Source: Arachidicoccus sp. | Lineage (GTDB): Bacteria > Bacteroidota > Bacteroidia > Chitinophagales > Chitinophagaceae | Reading direction: 5' to 3' | DNA: 64,000 bases | Assembly: GCA_028283605.1 (NCBI GenBank) | Contig: JAPWKH010000020.1 | Span: forward strand, 1 to 64,000 | Shown: in pieces, positions 26,623 to 36,332 of the stretch | How the letters are laid out: each line of letters begins with the position of its first letter | Numbering within the stretch: position 1 is the first letter of the stretch | Notes under the pieces: model-generated | Seen by the model: the letters and a program-made list of their open reading frames with translations, nothing else | Database searches by the model: none | Told to the model about the DNA's origin: nothing | Program-made: the position numbers and the translations under genes

Positions 26623-29600
26623 ATTTTCCGGCTCATTTCAACGTACATTATTTACGCATGGTTATTTGCTGATTATAGCCGCATGGTTGTTTACTATTTC
26701 ATTTGTTATCAACAACTATTGGGCTTTTACTTCTACGCCAGACAAAGTACAAAACAATTTTGAAAATTATTTATCGGCAAGGGAAAAGAAGTTTGAAAAT
26801 ATTACGCAAGATAAAAATGCACTTTCTGTTTTGTTTACCAACGGATCGGATAAATCCGGGTTGGATATTTCTGATAATGATTTCGGGTTGTTTGTATTTT
26901 CTCCTGCGGATTCCGGCATTTTGCACAAAACATACTGGAGTACATTCAATATGTCTATTGATGCAAAAGATGTGCAGGTGCCGGATGGTTATTATCCTTA
27001 CCACGGTTCGAACGGATATTTTGAGTTACTAAAAAAGAATATAATTTATAAGCATACTGCTTATGTTGTAGCAGCGCTGATTCCTATAAAATGGCAATAT
27101 TTTATCCATAATAAATATTTTACAAATTCGTTTGCAAATAATGCTGTTTTAGATAACCGTTATTTTATAGATACTGCAAATACCGGGTTACCTGTTTATA
27201 ACACAAAGCACAAACCGGTTTTTAATATATCTCAGATACCGGGCAGCGAAAGCATTTATCCGAATTTATGGGCAGTAGTAATAAGAGTATTGGGAATGCT
27301 TTTCGTTTTGATATTTATTAATTCTGCGATAAACGATATTACTGCGATAAACGGATTTTATATAGGGGCTTTTTGGCTATTGGTCATAGTGGTTTTTTTA
27401 AGAATTATTACCTATTTATTTCCTTTGCCACTCAATCTTCACAGTTATGAATTGTTTTCGCCATTGATTTATTCATCAGGCGTTTTGCATTCCTCGTTAG
27501 GGGATTTGCTGATAAATACTTTATTGTTTTTTTGGCTTACTTTTTTTATCAAATACCGATACAACATTGTGCCGGAAAACGGCGTGCCGCCTGTATTCAG
27601 TAAGTATAAGAAAGTGTGGGCTGTTGTACTGCTTTTTCTGTTTTCATTCTTTACGGTAAATGCTATCAATATTATTTGCAGCCTGGTATTAGATTCGAAG
27701 ATACCATTGAATGTAACAGATTTTTTTCATCTGAATAAGTACACGCTTATTACATTTATTATTCTTACTTTTCTTATTCTCAGCTATTATAATCTTTCGC
27801 ATTTTTTGACGGTGTATGCAAAGAAAGTAGGTTTTGATTTGTATTTCCGTATTATGATTGTATGCGTATCATCGCTTTTGATATTATCTGTATTTCATCA
27901 TCAGGAAACTATCAAAATACAGTTGTTTGGCGTTATATGGACAAGCATATATTGTTTCATATTGGAATTCAGAAAAGATGATTTGCCAAAGCCATTGGTA
28001 AATTCCTCCTACTTTTTGTTTTGGTTAATGTTTTATGCTGCATCAATTACACTTATCATATCATCTGTACAAACCAAAGATCGTGAACGGAAAATGAGAA
28101 TAGCAGATGATATTGCCTTGCAGGCAGGCAACGAGGCGGAAAGTCTTTTGAAAATGGCTGTGGGAAATTTCAGAAGTTTTATTTATTATAAAAATTTTAA
28201 TCGCTTTTACAATCCGGCAGACAACAGTTTTTTAAAAGACAGCCTCATAGCAAATAATTTTAAAGGCTTCCTTAATAAATATAATTCGAGGGTATATACT
28301 TTTGATAGCTTGCAAAATCCACTGTACAATAGTGATTCTGCATCTTTCAACGTTTTGAACGTAACAGTCGGTGCAAAAGGGAAATCTACAAATATTCAGG
28401 ACTTATATGTTTATGAAACGCAAAATAGCGAGTTCAATTACATCTATCGTACAAAAATAGGACATACAGGTAAAGACAGTTCTGTATTGCCGTTGGGTTA
28501 TTTGTTTTTGGTGGTAAATCCAAAACGGTTTACAGGGAATACTTTTCCTACGGAGTTGCTGCAAGAATCTGCCTTGCTGTCCAATGAGGCCAACCAAACT
28601 TATTCTTATGCAATATACAAAAACCGTCGCCTGATATTTAATACAAACGATTTTGAATTTTCTGATTCGCTTACTAATTCTCAAATACCAACCGGCGAAT
28701 ACAGGGAAGCAAACAACAGCCATAAAAAAGAATTTTGGTACAAGGCTGATAATAGTACCATCATTGTTTTGATAGAAGATAATAATTCATTTATCGCGGC
28801 CATTACATTATTTGCATACATATTTTTATCATCTGTATTTTTAATTGTCTTTTTTAAAATTACAGGCTTCATAATTCAATCCAGATTCAGATGGGATATT
28901 ATTAAAATAGCCTTTCAGTTCAAGATAAAATTTCAGATTCATGCAACTATTATTTTTATAAGTATATTTTCTTTTGTTATCATCGGGATCTCCACCATAT
29001 CATTTTTTATATCGAGATTTAATAAAAGCAATCAGGAAAAAATTACGCAAAACCTCAATGTTGTAGGTAACGAAGTGCAGGAAAGTTTAAATGCAACATT
29101 GCCTTTTTCTTTACAAACGCCAAACGATCTGGATAAATATTACAGTAGTGATTTTGTGGAAAAAAGAATTGTTGAGATCGCGAGCCTAAATAATATAGAA
29201 GTAAATTATTATGATAAAACCGGTACACTGCAAGCTACTTCGCAACCCTATATTTATAACAAAAATTTAGTAAGCAACAAAATGAATCCGGACGCATATT
29301 ATCAAATGTATAATAAACACCGGATCATCTTACTGCAAAAAGAAACCATCGGAAAATTCAATTATCTCAGCGGGTATATTCCTTTGTATGATAATAATAA
29401 TGCGGTATTCGGCTTTCTGAATATTCCTTTTCTGCATTCGCAAAGCGAGCTGGAACAGGAAATATCAAGCTTTTTGGTTACGGTTATTAATCTGAATGCA
29501 TTGATATTTTTAATTGCCGGAGCTATTGCAGGATTGCTCACACTACGCATCACGCGTTCTTTTGCCGACATCAAAAATGAGATGAGTAAGATTAATCTTG

Positions 29601-30397
29601 GTATGGAAAACAAAGAACTGGAATGGAAAAAAAATGATGAAATAGGTGATCTTGTAAAAGAATATAATGTGATGGTGCATAAGCTGAACGAAAGTGTAAA
29701 GAGGCTGGCGCAAAGCGAACGCGAAGGCGCATGGAAAGAAATGGCAATGCAGGTAGCACATGAGATTAAAAACCCTTTAACGCCGATGAAATTGAACCTT
29801 CAATTTCTACAACGTTCGGCAGAGAAAGGCGGCAGCGAAATTTTAGATTTATCAAGGCGCGTACCCGAGATGTTGATTGAACAGATTGACCAACTGGCGA
29901 AGATCGCGAATGATTTTTCTCAATTTGCGGATATACATAATACACAGCCTGAAAGAATTGAACTCACAAATAAATTGAACAATGTAATTATGCTGTTCAA
30001 TGCCTATGAAAATATTAAAATACATTTTCGCCCCTCGCCGGAGAAAAATATTATTTATGCCGATAAAAAGCAATTAAACCGTGTATTTACGAATCTTATC
30101 AAAAATGCGATTGAGGCTTCGGATGATAACTTCCCGATAGAAATATTTATAAAAGAAGAGAATGCCGAACATGAAGCCATTGTATCTATAAAAGATAATG
30201 GGCAAGGAATTGCTGCCGATAAAAAAGATAAAATATTTGTGCCGAATTTTACCACAAAAACTTCCGGAACAGGCTTGGGGCTTGCTATTTGCAAAGGTAT
30301 TATTGAGCGAGCGGGCGGAAAAATATGGTTTGAAAGTATAGAAAATGAAGGCGCAATTTTTTATGTAAGCCTGCCTTTAAGTGAAGAAGAATCTTAG
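26615..30397 (+). CDS. Large NtrY-like sensor histidine kinase
   Basis: 1260 aa from ATG 26615, which overlaps the mazG stop. Topology: a first helix near 12-35, a long periplasmic stretch, a block of about six helices near 210-500, a second extracytoplasmic stretch (about 510-720), further helices near 730-830, a third sensor stretch, a last helix with HAMP-like segment (about 965-1030), then HisKA with H in MQVAHEIKNPLTPMKLNLQ and HATPase with NAIEAS, DNGQGIA and GTGLGLAIC. The phosphotransfer core resembles NtrY, but the N-terminal half is unusually large. No response regulator gene is adjacent. The signal is unknown. Confidence 0.9.
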   Translation: MAKFSGSFQRTLFTHGYLLIIAAWLFTISFVINNYWAFTSTPDKVQNNFENYLSAREKKFENITQDKNALSVLFTNGSDKSGLDISDNDFGLFVFSPADSGILHKTYWSTFNMSIDAKDVQVPDGYYPYHGSNGYFELLKKNIIYKHTAYVVAALIPIKWQYFIHNKYFTNSFANNAVLDNRYFIDTANTGLPVYNTKHKPVFNISQIPGSESIYPNLWAVVIRVLGMLFVLIFINSAINDITAINGFYIGAFWLLVIVVFLRIITYLFPLPLNLHSYELFSPLIYSSGVLHSSLGDLLINTLLFFWLTFFIKYRYNIVPENGVPPVFSKYKKVWAVVLLFLFSFFTVNAINIICSLVLDSKIPLNVTDFFHLNKYTLITFIILTFLILSYYNLSHFLTVYAKKVGFDLYFRIMIVCVSSLLILSVFHHQETIKIQLFGVIWTSIYCFILEFRKDDLPKPLVNSSYFLFWLMFYAASITLIISSVQTKDRERKMRIADDIALQAGNEAESLLKMAVGNFRSFIYYKNFNRFYNPADNSFLKDSLIANNFKGFLNKYNSRVYTFDSLQNPLYNSDSASFNVLNVTVGAKGKSTNIQDLYVYETQNSEFNYIYRTKIGHTGKDSSVLPLGYLFLVVNPKRFTGNTFPTELLQESALLSNEANQTYSYAIYKNRRLIFNTNDFEFSDSLTNSQIPTGEYREANNSHKKEFWYKADNSTIIVLIEDNNSFIAAITLFAYIFLSSVFLIVFFKITGFIIQSRFRWDIIKIAFQFKIKFQIHATIIFISIFSFVIIGISTISFFISRFNKSNQEKITQNLNVVGNEVQESLNATLPFSLQTPNDLDKYYSSDFVEKRIVEIASLNNIEVNYYDKTGTLQATSQPYIYNKNLVSNKMNPDAYYQMYNKHRIILLQKETIGKFNYLSGYIPLYDNNNAVFGFLNIPFLHSQSELEQEISSFLVTVINLNALIFLIAGAIAGLLTLRITRSFADIKNEMSKINLGMENKELEWKKNDEIGDLVKEYNVMVHKLNESVKRLAQSEREGAWKEMAMQVAHEIKNPLTPMKLNLQFLQRSAEKGGSEILDLSRRVPEMLIEQIDQLAKIANDFSQFADIHNTQPERIELTNKLNNVIMLFNAYENIKIHFRPSPEKNIIYADKKQLNRVFTNLIKNAIEASDDNFPIEIFIKEENAEHEAIVSIKDNGQGIAADKKDKIFVPNFTTKTSGTGLGLAICKGIIERAGGKIWFESIENEGAIFYVSLPLSEEES

Positions 30398-30403
30398 CAA
30401 TAT

Positions 30404-31378
30404 TTATTGCAAAATTTGGTCAATCTCTTTCAGTTCATCATCTTGAAAATACAAATTATTCAGGCATTGCAGCGAATCCAGCAATTGCTCCGAACTGCTT
30501 GCGCCAACCAGTACCGAAGTAATTCTTTCATCTTTCAAAATCCAGCTTAAAGCCATTTGCGCCAAACTTTGATTTCTTTTTTGTGCAACAATATTCAGTT
30601 GATTTATTTGATTAATTTTTTCTTGTGTTATCTGTTCTTTTTTCAAAAATCCGTGAGGCTTTGCTGCGCGTGAATCTTCGGGAATGCCATGCAAATATTT
30701 ATTCGTCAGTAAGCCTTGTGCAAGCGGGGAAAAAGGAATACAACCTACGCCTTCACTTCCGAGTAAATCTAATAATCCGTTTTCTACCCAACGCTCAAAC
30801 ATAGAATATTTCGGTTGATGAATTAAGCAAGGCGTTCCTAAATTACGCAACATATCTATCGCTTTCTTAGCTTCTTCAGGTTTGTAATTTGATATACCGA
30901 TGTATAATGCTTTGCCTTGCCTTACGATTAAATCAAGCGCAGTCAAGGTTTCTTCCAATGGCGTTTCCGGATCGGGACGATGATGATAAAATATATCTAC
31001 ATAATCCAACCCCATTCTTTTCAAGCTTTGATCGAGGCTTGCAGTTAAATATTTTTTTGAGCCCCAATCTCCGTACGGGCCTTCCCACATGGTGTAGCCG
31101 GCTTTTGTAGAAATGATTATTTCATCTCGGCGATGTTGTAAATCTTTCTTCAAAATCTTTCCAAAATTTTCTTCTGCCGAGCCGGGCGGCGGCCCGTAAT
31201 TGTTTGCAAGATCAAAATGCGTAATGCCTTTATCAAATGCGGTCAATAATGTTTTTCTGAAAATTTCATACACATCTGTATAGCCGAAATTGTGCCACAA
31301 ACCTAATGAAACGGCAGATAATTTTAATCCTGATTTTCCACAGCGGCGGTATTGCATTTCATTGTATTTATCGGACAT
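30404..31378 (-). CDS. Aldo/keto reductase, YghZ-like
   Basis: 324 aa, an NADPH-dependent (beta/alpha)8 oxidoreductase. Catalytic residues are visible: D and Y in FDLANNYGPPPGSAEE, K in STKAGY and H in FYHHRPDPETP. The insert GPPPGSAE and the WEGPYGDWGSKKYL segment match the YghZ (L-glyceraldehyde 3-phosphate reductase) subfamily, which detoxifies aldehydes such as methylglyoxal. The gene is convergent with the histidine kinase, with 6 bases between stops. Confidence 0.92.
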   Translation of the reverse strand: MSDKYNEMQYRRCGKSGLKLSAVSLGLWHNFGYTDVYEIFRKTLLTAFDKGITHFDLANNYGPPPGSAEENFGKILKKDLQHRRDEIIISTKAGYTMWEGPYGDWGSKKYLTASLDQSLKRMGLDYVDIFYHHRPDPETPLEETLTALDLIVRQGKALYIGISNYKPEEAKKAIDMLRNLGTPCLIHQPKYSMFERWVENGLLDLLGSEGVGCIPFSPLAQGLLTNKYLHGIPEDSRAAKPHGFLKKEQITQEKINQINQLNIVAQKRNQSLAQMALSWILKDERITSVLVGASSSEQLLDSLQCLNNLYFQDDELKEIDQILQ

Positions 31379-31440
31379 GATAATTTCTTTTTGAAAGGAG
31401 ATAAGATAGTCATTTATTCAAAGAAGTTCTTACAATAAAA

Positions 31441-31466
31441 AACTTCCGAACGCAATGTCGGAAGTT
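31441..31466 (-). terminator. Terminator after the DUF3078 gene
   Basis: A perfect 9-bp stem (AACTTCCGA / TCGGAAGTT) with an 8-base loop. On the minus strand it runs into TTTTTTATTG; on the plus strand a T-rich run also follows, so it could work both ways. Confidence 0.8.
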
Positions 31467-31491
31467 AATTTTTATTATATAATAAATTGAA

Positions 31492-32424
31492 TTATAAATT
31501 ATATAAAAATCCTACGCCCAATATAGATTGTGTTTGAATTTTCGGTCCTTTTGGCGGATTTGGCCTGTACAAATCATCATACGCCAGATTAAAGTTCCAC
31601 GTAACGGCCAATGCTTTCGTCAGTTTTGCGGCAAAAGTATTTGTCCAGAATATGTATATATTTCCCGGGTTGTGCAAATAATTACTATACAATTCCATGT
31701 TGCCTGCATAGCTGATTGTTTTGGTAATATTTGTTGCATAGCCGATGTTTAACAACGATCCGAATTGAAACTTGAAAGTCTTACCCGAATCAACACCGTA
31801 AGCTCCCTGATTGGACAAGTATTTATTGGCAATAATCAATGCGCGCGCTGCGATAGGAGAATAAAAGATATTCAAATTTTTAACGGGCTTCCAGGTAATA
31901 CCTGGTGCAACCGTAATATATGCCGGTGCAAAAAATGTAGAATTAAATTGTTTAGTAACGATTCCATTTGCATCGGTTGAATAAGCATATCCGTCAAATG
32001 GCTGCGTACGTAAACGGAACAAGCCGCCGATATCAAGTTTGGAAGAAACCGAATGGCCGTACAAAGACAAGAAGTCCAAAAGGTTGGCGCTGCTTTGCCC
32101 GATCGTTCCTTTTGTTTTTACATATCCGTATTGAACGTTCAAATTATTATCCCAGCTGTCTTTATTCTTTTTATAATCGGCAAACAAATTTACCGTTCCG
32201 TTTACAGAAAAAGAGTTTGTACCGCCTCCTGACCAATTGCTCAATGCCGTATTGCCAACAGTTAAGGAAATTGCACCGCCTTTATTCCAGAATTTGGAAG
32301 AATCATATTTTCTTCCTGTTTTGTCAATTTTGGAATTAATGTCGTTTTGCAAATCGGTGCGGGAGTTTTGTGAAAAGGCACCTACCGAAGTGAAAAGTAA
32401 AAACGCAAAAAGAACTTTTTTCAT
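31492..32424 (-). CDS. DUF3078 outer-membrane beta-barrel protein
   Basis: 310 aa from ATG 32424, chosen because it places the signal peptide (KKVLFAFLLFTSVGAFSQ) at the N terminus; an in-frame start 25 codons upstream would run into the recO terminator. The conserved start of the domain is seen in WNKGGAISLTVGNTALSNWS and NSFSVNGTVNLFADYKK, with alternating aromatic strands to the end (GVGFLYNL). DUF3078 proteins are Bacteroidota outer-membrane barrels of unknown role. It follows recO on the same strand but has a terminator between. Confidence 0.88.
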   Translation of the reverse strand: MKKVLFAFLLFTSVGAFSQNSRTDLQNDINSKIDKTGRKYDSSKFWNKGGAISLTVGNTALSNWSGGGTNSFSVNGTVNLFADYKKNKDSWDNNLNVQYGYVKTKGTIGQSSANLLDFLSLYGHSVSSKLDIGGLFRLRTQPFDGYAYSTDANGIVTKQFNSTFFAPAYITVAPGITWKPVKNLNIFYSPIAARALIIANKYLSNQGAYGVDSGKTFKFQFGSLLNIGYATNITKTISYAGNMELYSNYLHNPGNIYIFWTNTFAAKLTKALAVTWNFNLAYDDLYRPNPPKGPKIQTQSILGVGFLYNL

Positions 32425-32456
32425 TTGTAAGTTTTTTGTTTTAGATAAATAAAAAA

Positions 32457-32493
32457 CAACTTGTCCGAAGAAATTTACTGTCGGATAAAGTTG
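32457..32493 (-). terminator. Terminator after recO
   Basis: A stem of about 12 bp (CAACTTGTCCGA / TCGGATAAAGTTG, with a one-base bulge) is followed on the minus strand by TTTTTTATTT. It separates recO from the DUF3078 gene. Confidence 0.65.
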
Positions 32494-32508
32494 ATTCAAT
32501 TTGAATAA

Positions 32509-33252
32509 TTATTGCAAAACGGATTGTAAAACACTAAGGCTTTTTATTTCAAATTTATTTTGCAAGTGCAAAGAAAAGAACTGTTGATAATATTTCAAAA
32601 GTTCTCTGCGAATAAAATGATTTAACCGAAGATTTTGAGCTGAGTCTATATGCTCTATTAAATTAAGTTCGGAAGTAATTTCCGCAAATTTATCTTCCAG
32701 AATAAAGTTGTGTCCGGCTTTTTCGGCTGCAAATGTTCCTGCTTCTAAATCAAGAAATGGCGTGGCTTGCGAATATTTGCCGTGGATTTGAAATCCTAAA
32801 AATTTTGCAAGTTGTAAAGTAAAAAATAAGGGAATATTAGCGGCATCTTCCGCACTGCATTTATCGAGTGTTGCCAATATATTTTCAAAGAAATAAAATA
32901 GCTCATTATGGCTTTCTTCCTCCTTGATGGAATACAGCACAAGCTCTATAATGTATAATGCCACTGCATTTCTTGTAACATCATAAAAGATTGTATCGTA
33001 CAAAAAGCTCCATTGGTACTCTTTTATAAATTGTAATTCTTTAAAAGGATTTTTATAAACAACAAGTTCAAGCATTGCGCCCGGCTGAAAAAAATTGATT
33101 TTTCCCGAACTGTTTTTTGATCCTTTTCTTACGCCTTTTACGAGATAGCTTTGCATGCCGAACAGCGCTGTGTATACTGTAGCAATAATGCTTGTATCGC
33201 CGTATTTTACGGTGCGCAATACAATTCCTTTTGTTTTATAAGTTGAAAGCAT
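32509..33252 (-). CDS. recO: DNA repair protein RecO
   Basis: 247 aa, usual length. The N-terminal OB-fold begins with KTKGIVLRTVKYGDTSIIAT and continues with QSYLVKGVRKG; a helical C-terminal domain follows. RecO works with RecR to load RecA at SSB-coated gaps. As in many Bacteroidota the zinc-finger cysteines of other RecO proteins are not obvious. It is transcribed alone, judging from the terminator after it. Confidence 0.92.
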   Translation of the reverse strand: MLSTYKTKGIVLRTVKYGDTSIIATVYTALFGMQSYLVKGVRKGSKNSSGKINFFQPGAMLELVVYKNPFKELQFIKEYQWSFLYDTIFYDVTRNAVALYIIELVLYSIKEEESHNELFYFFENILATLDKCSAEDAANIPLFFTLQLAKFLGFQIHGKYSQATPFLDLEAGTFAAEKAGHNFILEDKFAEITSELNLIEHIDSAQNLRLNHFIRRELLKYYQQFFSLHLQNKFEIKSLSVLQSVLQ

Positions 33253-33403
33253 TCTCCCGCGAAGATAAGCATGGGTTGTGGTAAATGCTAATTGTAAAAA
33301 CAGTATAAAAATAAATTGAATATACCCAAAATATGCCGATGCAGATTCTTCAGGTTTTATTATTAAGCATTAATATTTTTAGCAATCGAAGAAATTTATA
33401 TTT

Positions 33404-34402
33404 TTATCTTTCTCCCACCCAATGCGGATAAATCGGTGCTTGCCGGCTTACCTGGTTTAATTTTTGTATTTGTTCGTGCGATAAATTCCAACCGGTGGTA
33501 TCTAAATTTTCAATCAACTGTTTTTCATTTCTCGCACCGATTACAATGTTAGATACTGTTTTATTCTGCAATAGCCAGTTAATGGAAACTTGTGCAATAG
33601 TCTTGCTTGTTTCATTGGCTACTTCATCCAAAACATCTACAACGTCAAATACAAATTCATCGGTAACAGGCGGTGCGCCTACGACACCGCCGGATTTTAT
33701 TCGACCTTCTGCAAGCGGCTGATTCCGTCTGATTTTTCCTGCCAGTCTTCCCCAACCAAGCGGGCTCCAAACCATTAATCCTAAATTCTGGTCTTCAATC
33801 ATCGGCATTAATTCCTGTTCATAATCGCGGCCAATCAAGGAATAATATCCCTGATAAATTACATATTGTTCCCAATGATTTTTCTCTGACACAGAAAGTG
33901 ATTTCATTACCTGCCATGCAGCAAAATTAGAACAACCAATGTATCTTACTTTTCCGCTTGTAACCAATGTGTTCAATGCATTTAATGTTTCTTCAACCGG
34001 CGTATAACGGTCAAAGCCGTGCATGAAATAAACATCAATATAATCTGTTCCCAATCTGCGCAAGCTGTCTTCGCATGTTTTAAGGAGATGATATCGGGAT
34101 GAACCTTTATCGTTCGGTTTATCACCCATTTGAAAAGTTGCTTTTGTTGCAAGGATTACTTTTTCGCGCCGCCCGTTAATAGCTTTTCCCAATACAATTT
34201 CCGAATCGCCTTGCGAATACACATTCGCGGTGTCGAAAAAATTCATGTCTCTTTCAAGGCAAATATCCACAAGCCTTGCCGCTTCTTTTACATCGGTTTC
34301 GCCCCAGCGTTTGAAAAATTCATTTGTACCACCGAATGTACCTGTTCCAAGACTTAATACGGGAACCTTTAATCCTGATTTCCCTAAGTTTCTGTATTCC
34401 AT
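33404..34402 (-). CDS. Aldo/keto reductase
   Basis: 332 aa, an NADPH-dependent aldo/keto reductase of the Kv-beta/tas-like group. Catalytic residues: D and Y in FFDTANVYSQGDSE, K in LATKATF, H in YFMHGFDRY. The cofactor-binding end is seen in NIVIGARNEKQLIENL. It follows an MFS exporter gene by 12 bases on the same strand and may detoxify compounds together with it. The substrate is unknown; it is clearly distinct from the YghZ-like paralogue nearby. Confidence 0.92.
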   Translation of the reverse strand: MEYRNLGKSGLKVPVLSLGTGTFGGTNEFFKRWGETDVKEAARLVDICLERDMNFFDTANVYSQGDSEIVLGKAINGRREKVILATKATFQMGDKPNDKGSSRYHLLKTCEDSLRRLGTDYIDVYFMHGFDRYTPVEETLNALNTLVTSGKVRYIGCSNFAAWQVMKSLSVSEKNHWEQYVIYQGYYSLIGRDYEQELMPMIEDQNLGLMVWSPLGWGRLAGKIRRNQPLAEGRIKSGGVVGAPPVTDEFVFDVVDVLDEVANETSKTIAQVSINWLLQNKTVSNIVIGARNEKQLIENLDTTGWNLSHEQIQKLNQVSRQAPIYPHWVGER

Positions 34403-34414
34403 TTTATTAAAATT

Positions 34415-35617
34415 TTATTGATAAATTTTTTCTCTTTTGCTGCTGATAATACTGAACAAGAATGCAATAATTACAAATAATGATCCTTCTATTGCAACTG
34501 CCCGAATGCCGAATGCCGATTCCACAATCAATCCTCCCACATAAGAACCCATAGCAATACCGATATTAAAAGCGGCAATGTTTAATGCAGATGAAACATC
34601 TTCCGTTCCCGGCAGATGCTTTTCGGCTAATTGAACTACATATAATTGCATACCGGGAACAATTGAAAATGCAAAGAAACCCATGAACGCTAAAATAATT
34701 ATTGTCTGTATTTTGTAAGGGATGAATAGGTATAATAAAAATAAAACGAAGGCTAATAATAAGAATAATATCATCAATACTTTCACAGGATTTTTATTGG
34801 AAATTTTACCGCCAATCAGATTGCCTAATGCTACAAATGCACCATAAATAAGTAGTAGAATTGTAATTGTATCAGAAGAAAACTTTGTAATTTTTTGCAG
34901 TAAAGGCGAGAGGTAAGTAAACGTGCCAAATACGCCGGCAAAGGAAAATACCGTAAGTGAAAATCCAAGTAATAAAGATTTATTCTGCAATACTTTCAAT
35001 TGGTCTTTTATACGAAGCGGGTTACCTTTTGCGATATGGTTGGGCAACAAAATAAGAATAGCTGCAAAACCAACAGCACCAAGTATTGCGACGCCCGCAA
35101 ATGTGAAACGCCAGCCGTAATGCTGCCCGACCAATGTACCCAAAGGAACGCCTGTAACCATGGCTACCGTCAAGCCTGCAAACATAATAGCGATAGCCGT
35201 AGCGCGTTTGTCTTCCGATACCAGGCTGCCTGCAATAGTTGCGCCGATACCGACAAAAACGCCGTGTGCAAATCCCGATAAAATTCTGCCGGCCGCAAGA
35301 ATCGAAAAATTCTTAGCGAGCGCTGCAATGGTATTTCCTAAGATAAATAAAAGCATAATGCCGAGTAACAATCTTTTTCTCGGTACATGACTTGTAAACG
35401 CTGTTATCAGAGGCCCGCCAACGGCAACACCTAAAGCATATAAGGTAACAATAAGACCTGTCGCCGATATGGATATGGATAAATCTTTTGCGATAGTTGG
35501 TAATAGGCCTACCATAACTACTTCTGTAGTGCCAATGGCAAATACACTGATAGCGAGCGCCCATAACGCGGCAGGAATTTTATGGGAAGAGGCTTTTAAT
35601 CTTGCTGAATTTTGCAT
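34415..35617 (-). CDS. MFS transporter, AraJ/drug-efflux type
   Basis: 400 aa with 12 predicted helices. I chose ATG 35617; the longer frame needs a TTG five codons earlier. The DHA1 family motif A region is FTSHVPRKRLLLG, and AVGGPLITAF, GLTVAMVTGVPLGTLVGQ (motif C-like) are as in AraJ/YdhP. It likely exports sugars, purine analogues or drugs by proton antiport. A Crp-like regulator lies 67 bases upstream on the same strand and an aldo/keto reductase follows, suggesting a small stress-response unit. Confidence 0.9.
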   Translation of the reverse strand: MQNSARLKASSHKIPAALWALAISVFAIGTTEVVMVGLLPTIAKDLSISISATGLIVTLYALGVAVGGPLITAFTSHVPRKRLLLGIMLLFILGNTIAALAKNFSILAAGRILSGFAHGVFVGIGATIAGSLVSEDKRATAIAIMFAGLTVAMVTGVPLGTLVGQHYGWRFTFAGVAILGAVGFAAILILLPNHIAKGNPLRIKDQLKVLQNKSLLLGFSLTVFSFAGVFGTFTYLSPLLQKITKFSSDTITILLLIYGAFVALGNLIGGKISNKNPVKVLMILFLLLAFVLFLLYLFIPYKIQTIIILAFMGFFAFSIVPGMQLYVVQLAEKHLPGTEDVSSALNIAAFNIGIAMGSYVGGLIVESAFGIRAVAIEGSLFVIIAFLFSIISSKREKIYQ

Positions 35618-35684
35618 AATGCAAATTTCCAACTGCCGGCATCGCTGTTAAAGGACATTTGTCAAAAATTTGGTGTGACAAATA

Positions 35685-36254
35685 TCACATACCGGTATTT
35701 AAGCGGCTCAAGGTTTCGCGTGTAACACCTAAGTAAGAAGCTATCATAGACTTTGGCACCCGTTGCATTAGGCCTGGGTATAGTGTAAGCAAATTATTGT
35801 ATCGCTCATTGGCATTGCTGCTGATAAAGCACAATATTCTTTTTTGTAAAGCAATGTATCCTGCGATAGTTTTTTTGAGAAAAAAATATTCCATTTTTTG
35901 CAGTTCTCTGCAAAGTTTTTCTTTATTATCCAAGCTAAGTGCAAGTACTTCGGCATCTTCCAAACAATCCACAATCATTGTAGCTTTGGTACGATTGTGA
36001 TATGCCTGCGAATCCGTTACCCACCAATCTTCCATGCCGAATTGGATAATGTGTTCTTTGCCGTCAATATCTACGCGTGAAATCTTCATCAGCCCTTTTA
36101 CAACATAATATTCATATTGCACATAATCTTCTTCATGAATGACGATCTGGTGCTTTTTAAATTTTTTCGATTGAAAATGAGATAATACAAATTCAAATTC
36201 ATCATCAGTAAGGGATACTATTTTTTCAATTTGTCGCCTTAGCTCAATCCCCAT
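35685..36254 (-). CDS. Crp/Fnr family transcriptional regulator
   Basis: 189 aa. The N-terminal cyclic-nucleotide-binding-like barrel (about 20-120) contains HEEDYVQYEYYVVKGLMKI; the C-terminal helix-turn-helix is VPKSMIASYLGVTRETLSRL (about 166-185). There are no cysteine clusters for Fe-S binding. It is upstream of the MFS and aldo/keto reductase genes and probably controls them. It is a paralogue of the regulator at 11628-12200, sharing the ASYLG recognition-helix pattern. Confidence 0.9.
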   Translation of the reverse strand: MGIELRRQIEKIVSLTDDEFEFVLSHFQSKKFKKHQIVIHEEDYVQYEYYVVKGLMKISRVDIDGKEHIIQFGMEDWWVTDSQAYHNRTKATMIVDCLEDAEVLALSLDNKEKLCRELQKMEYFFLKKTIAGYIALQKRILCFISSNANERYNNLLTLYPGLMQRVPKSMIASYLGVTRETLSRLNTGM

Positions 36255-36332
36255 TTTGAAACAGTAATTTGTAAAAAAATCAATATAAAAAATTCTCGAT
36301 TTGATTCTGACGAATCTTTGGTAAAACTTATT

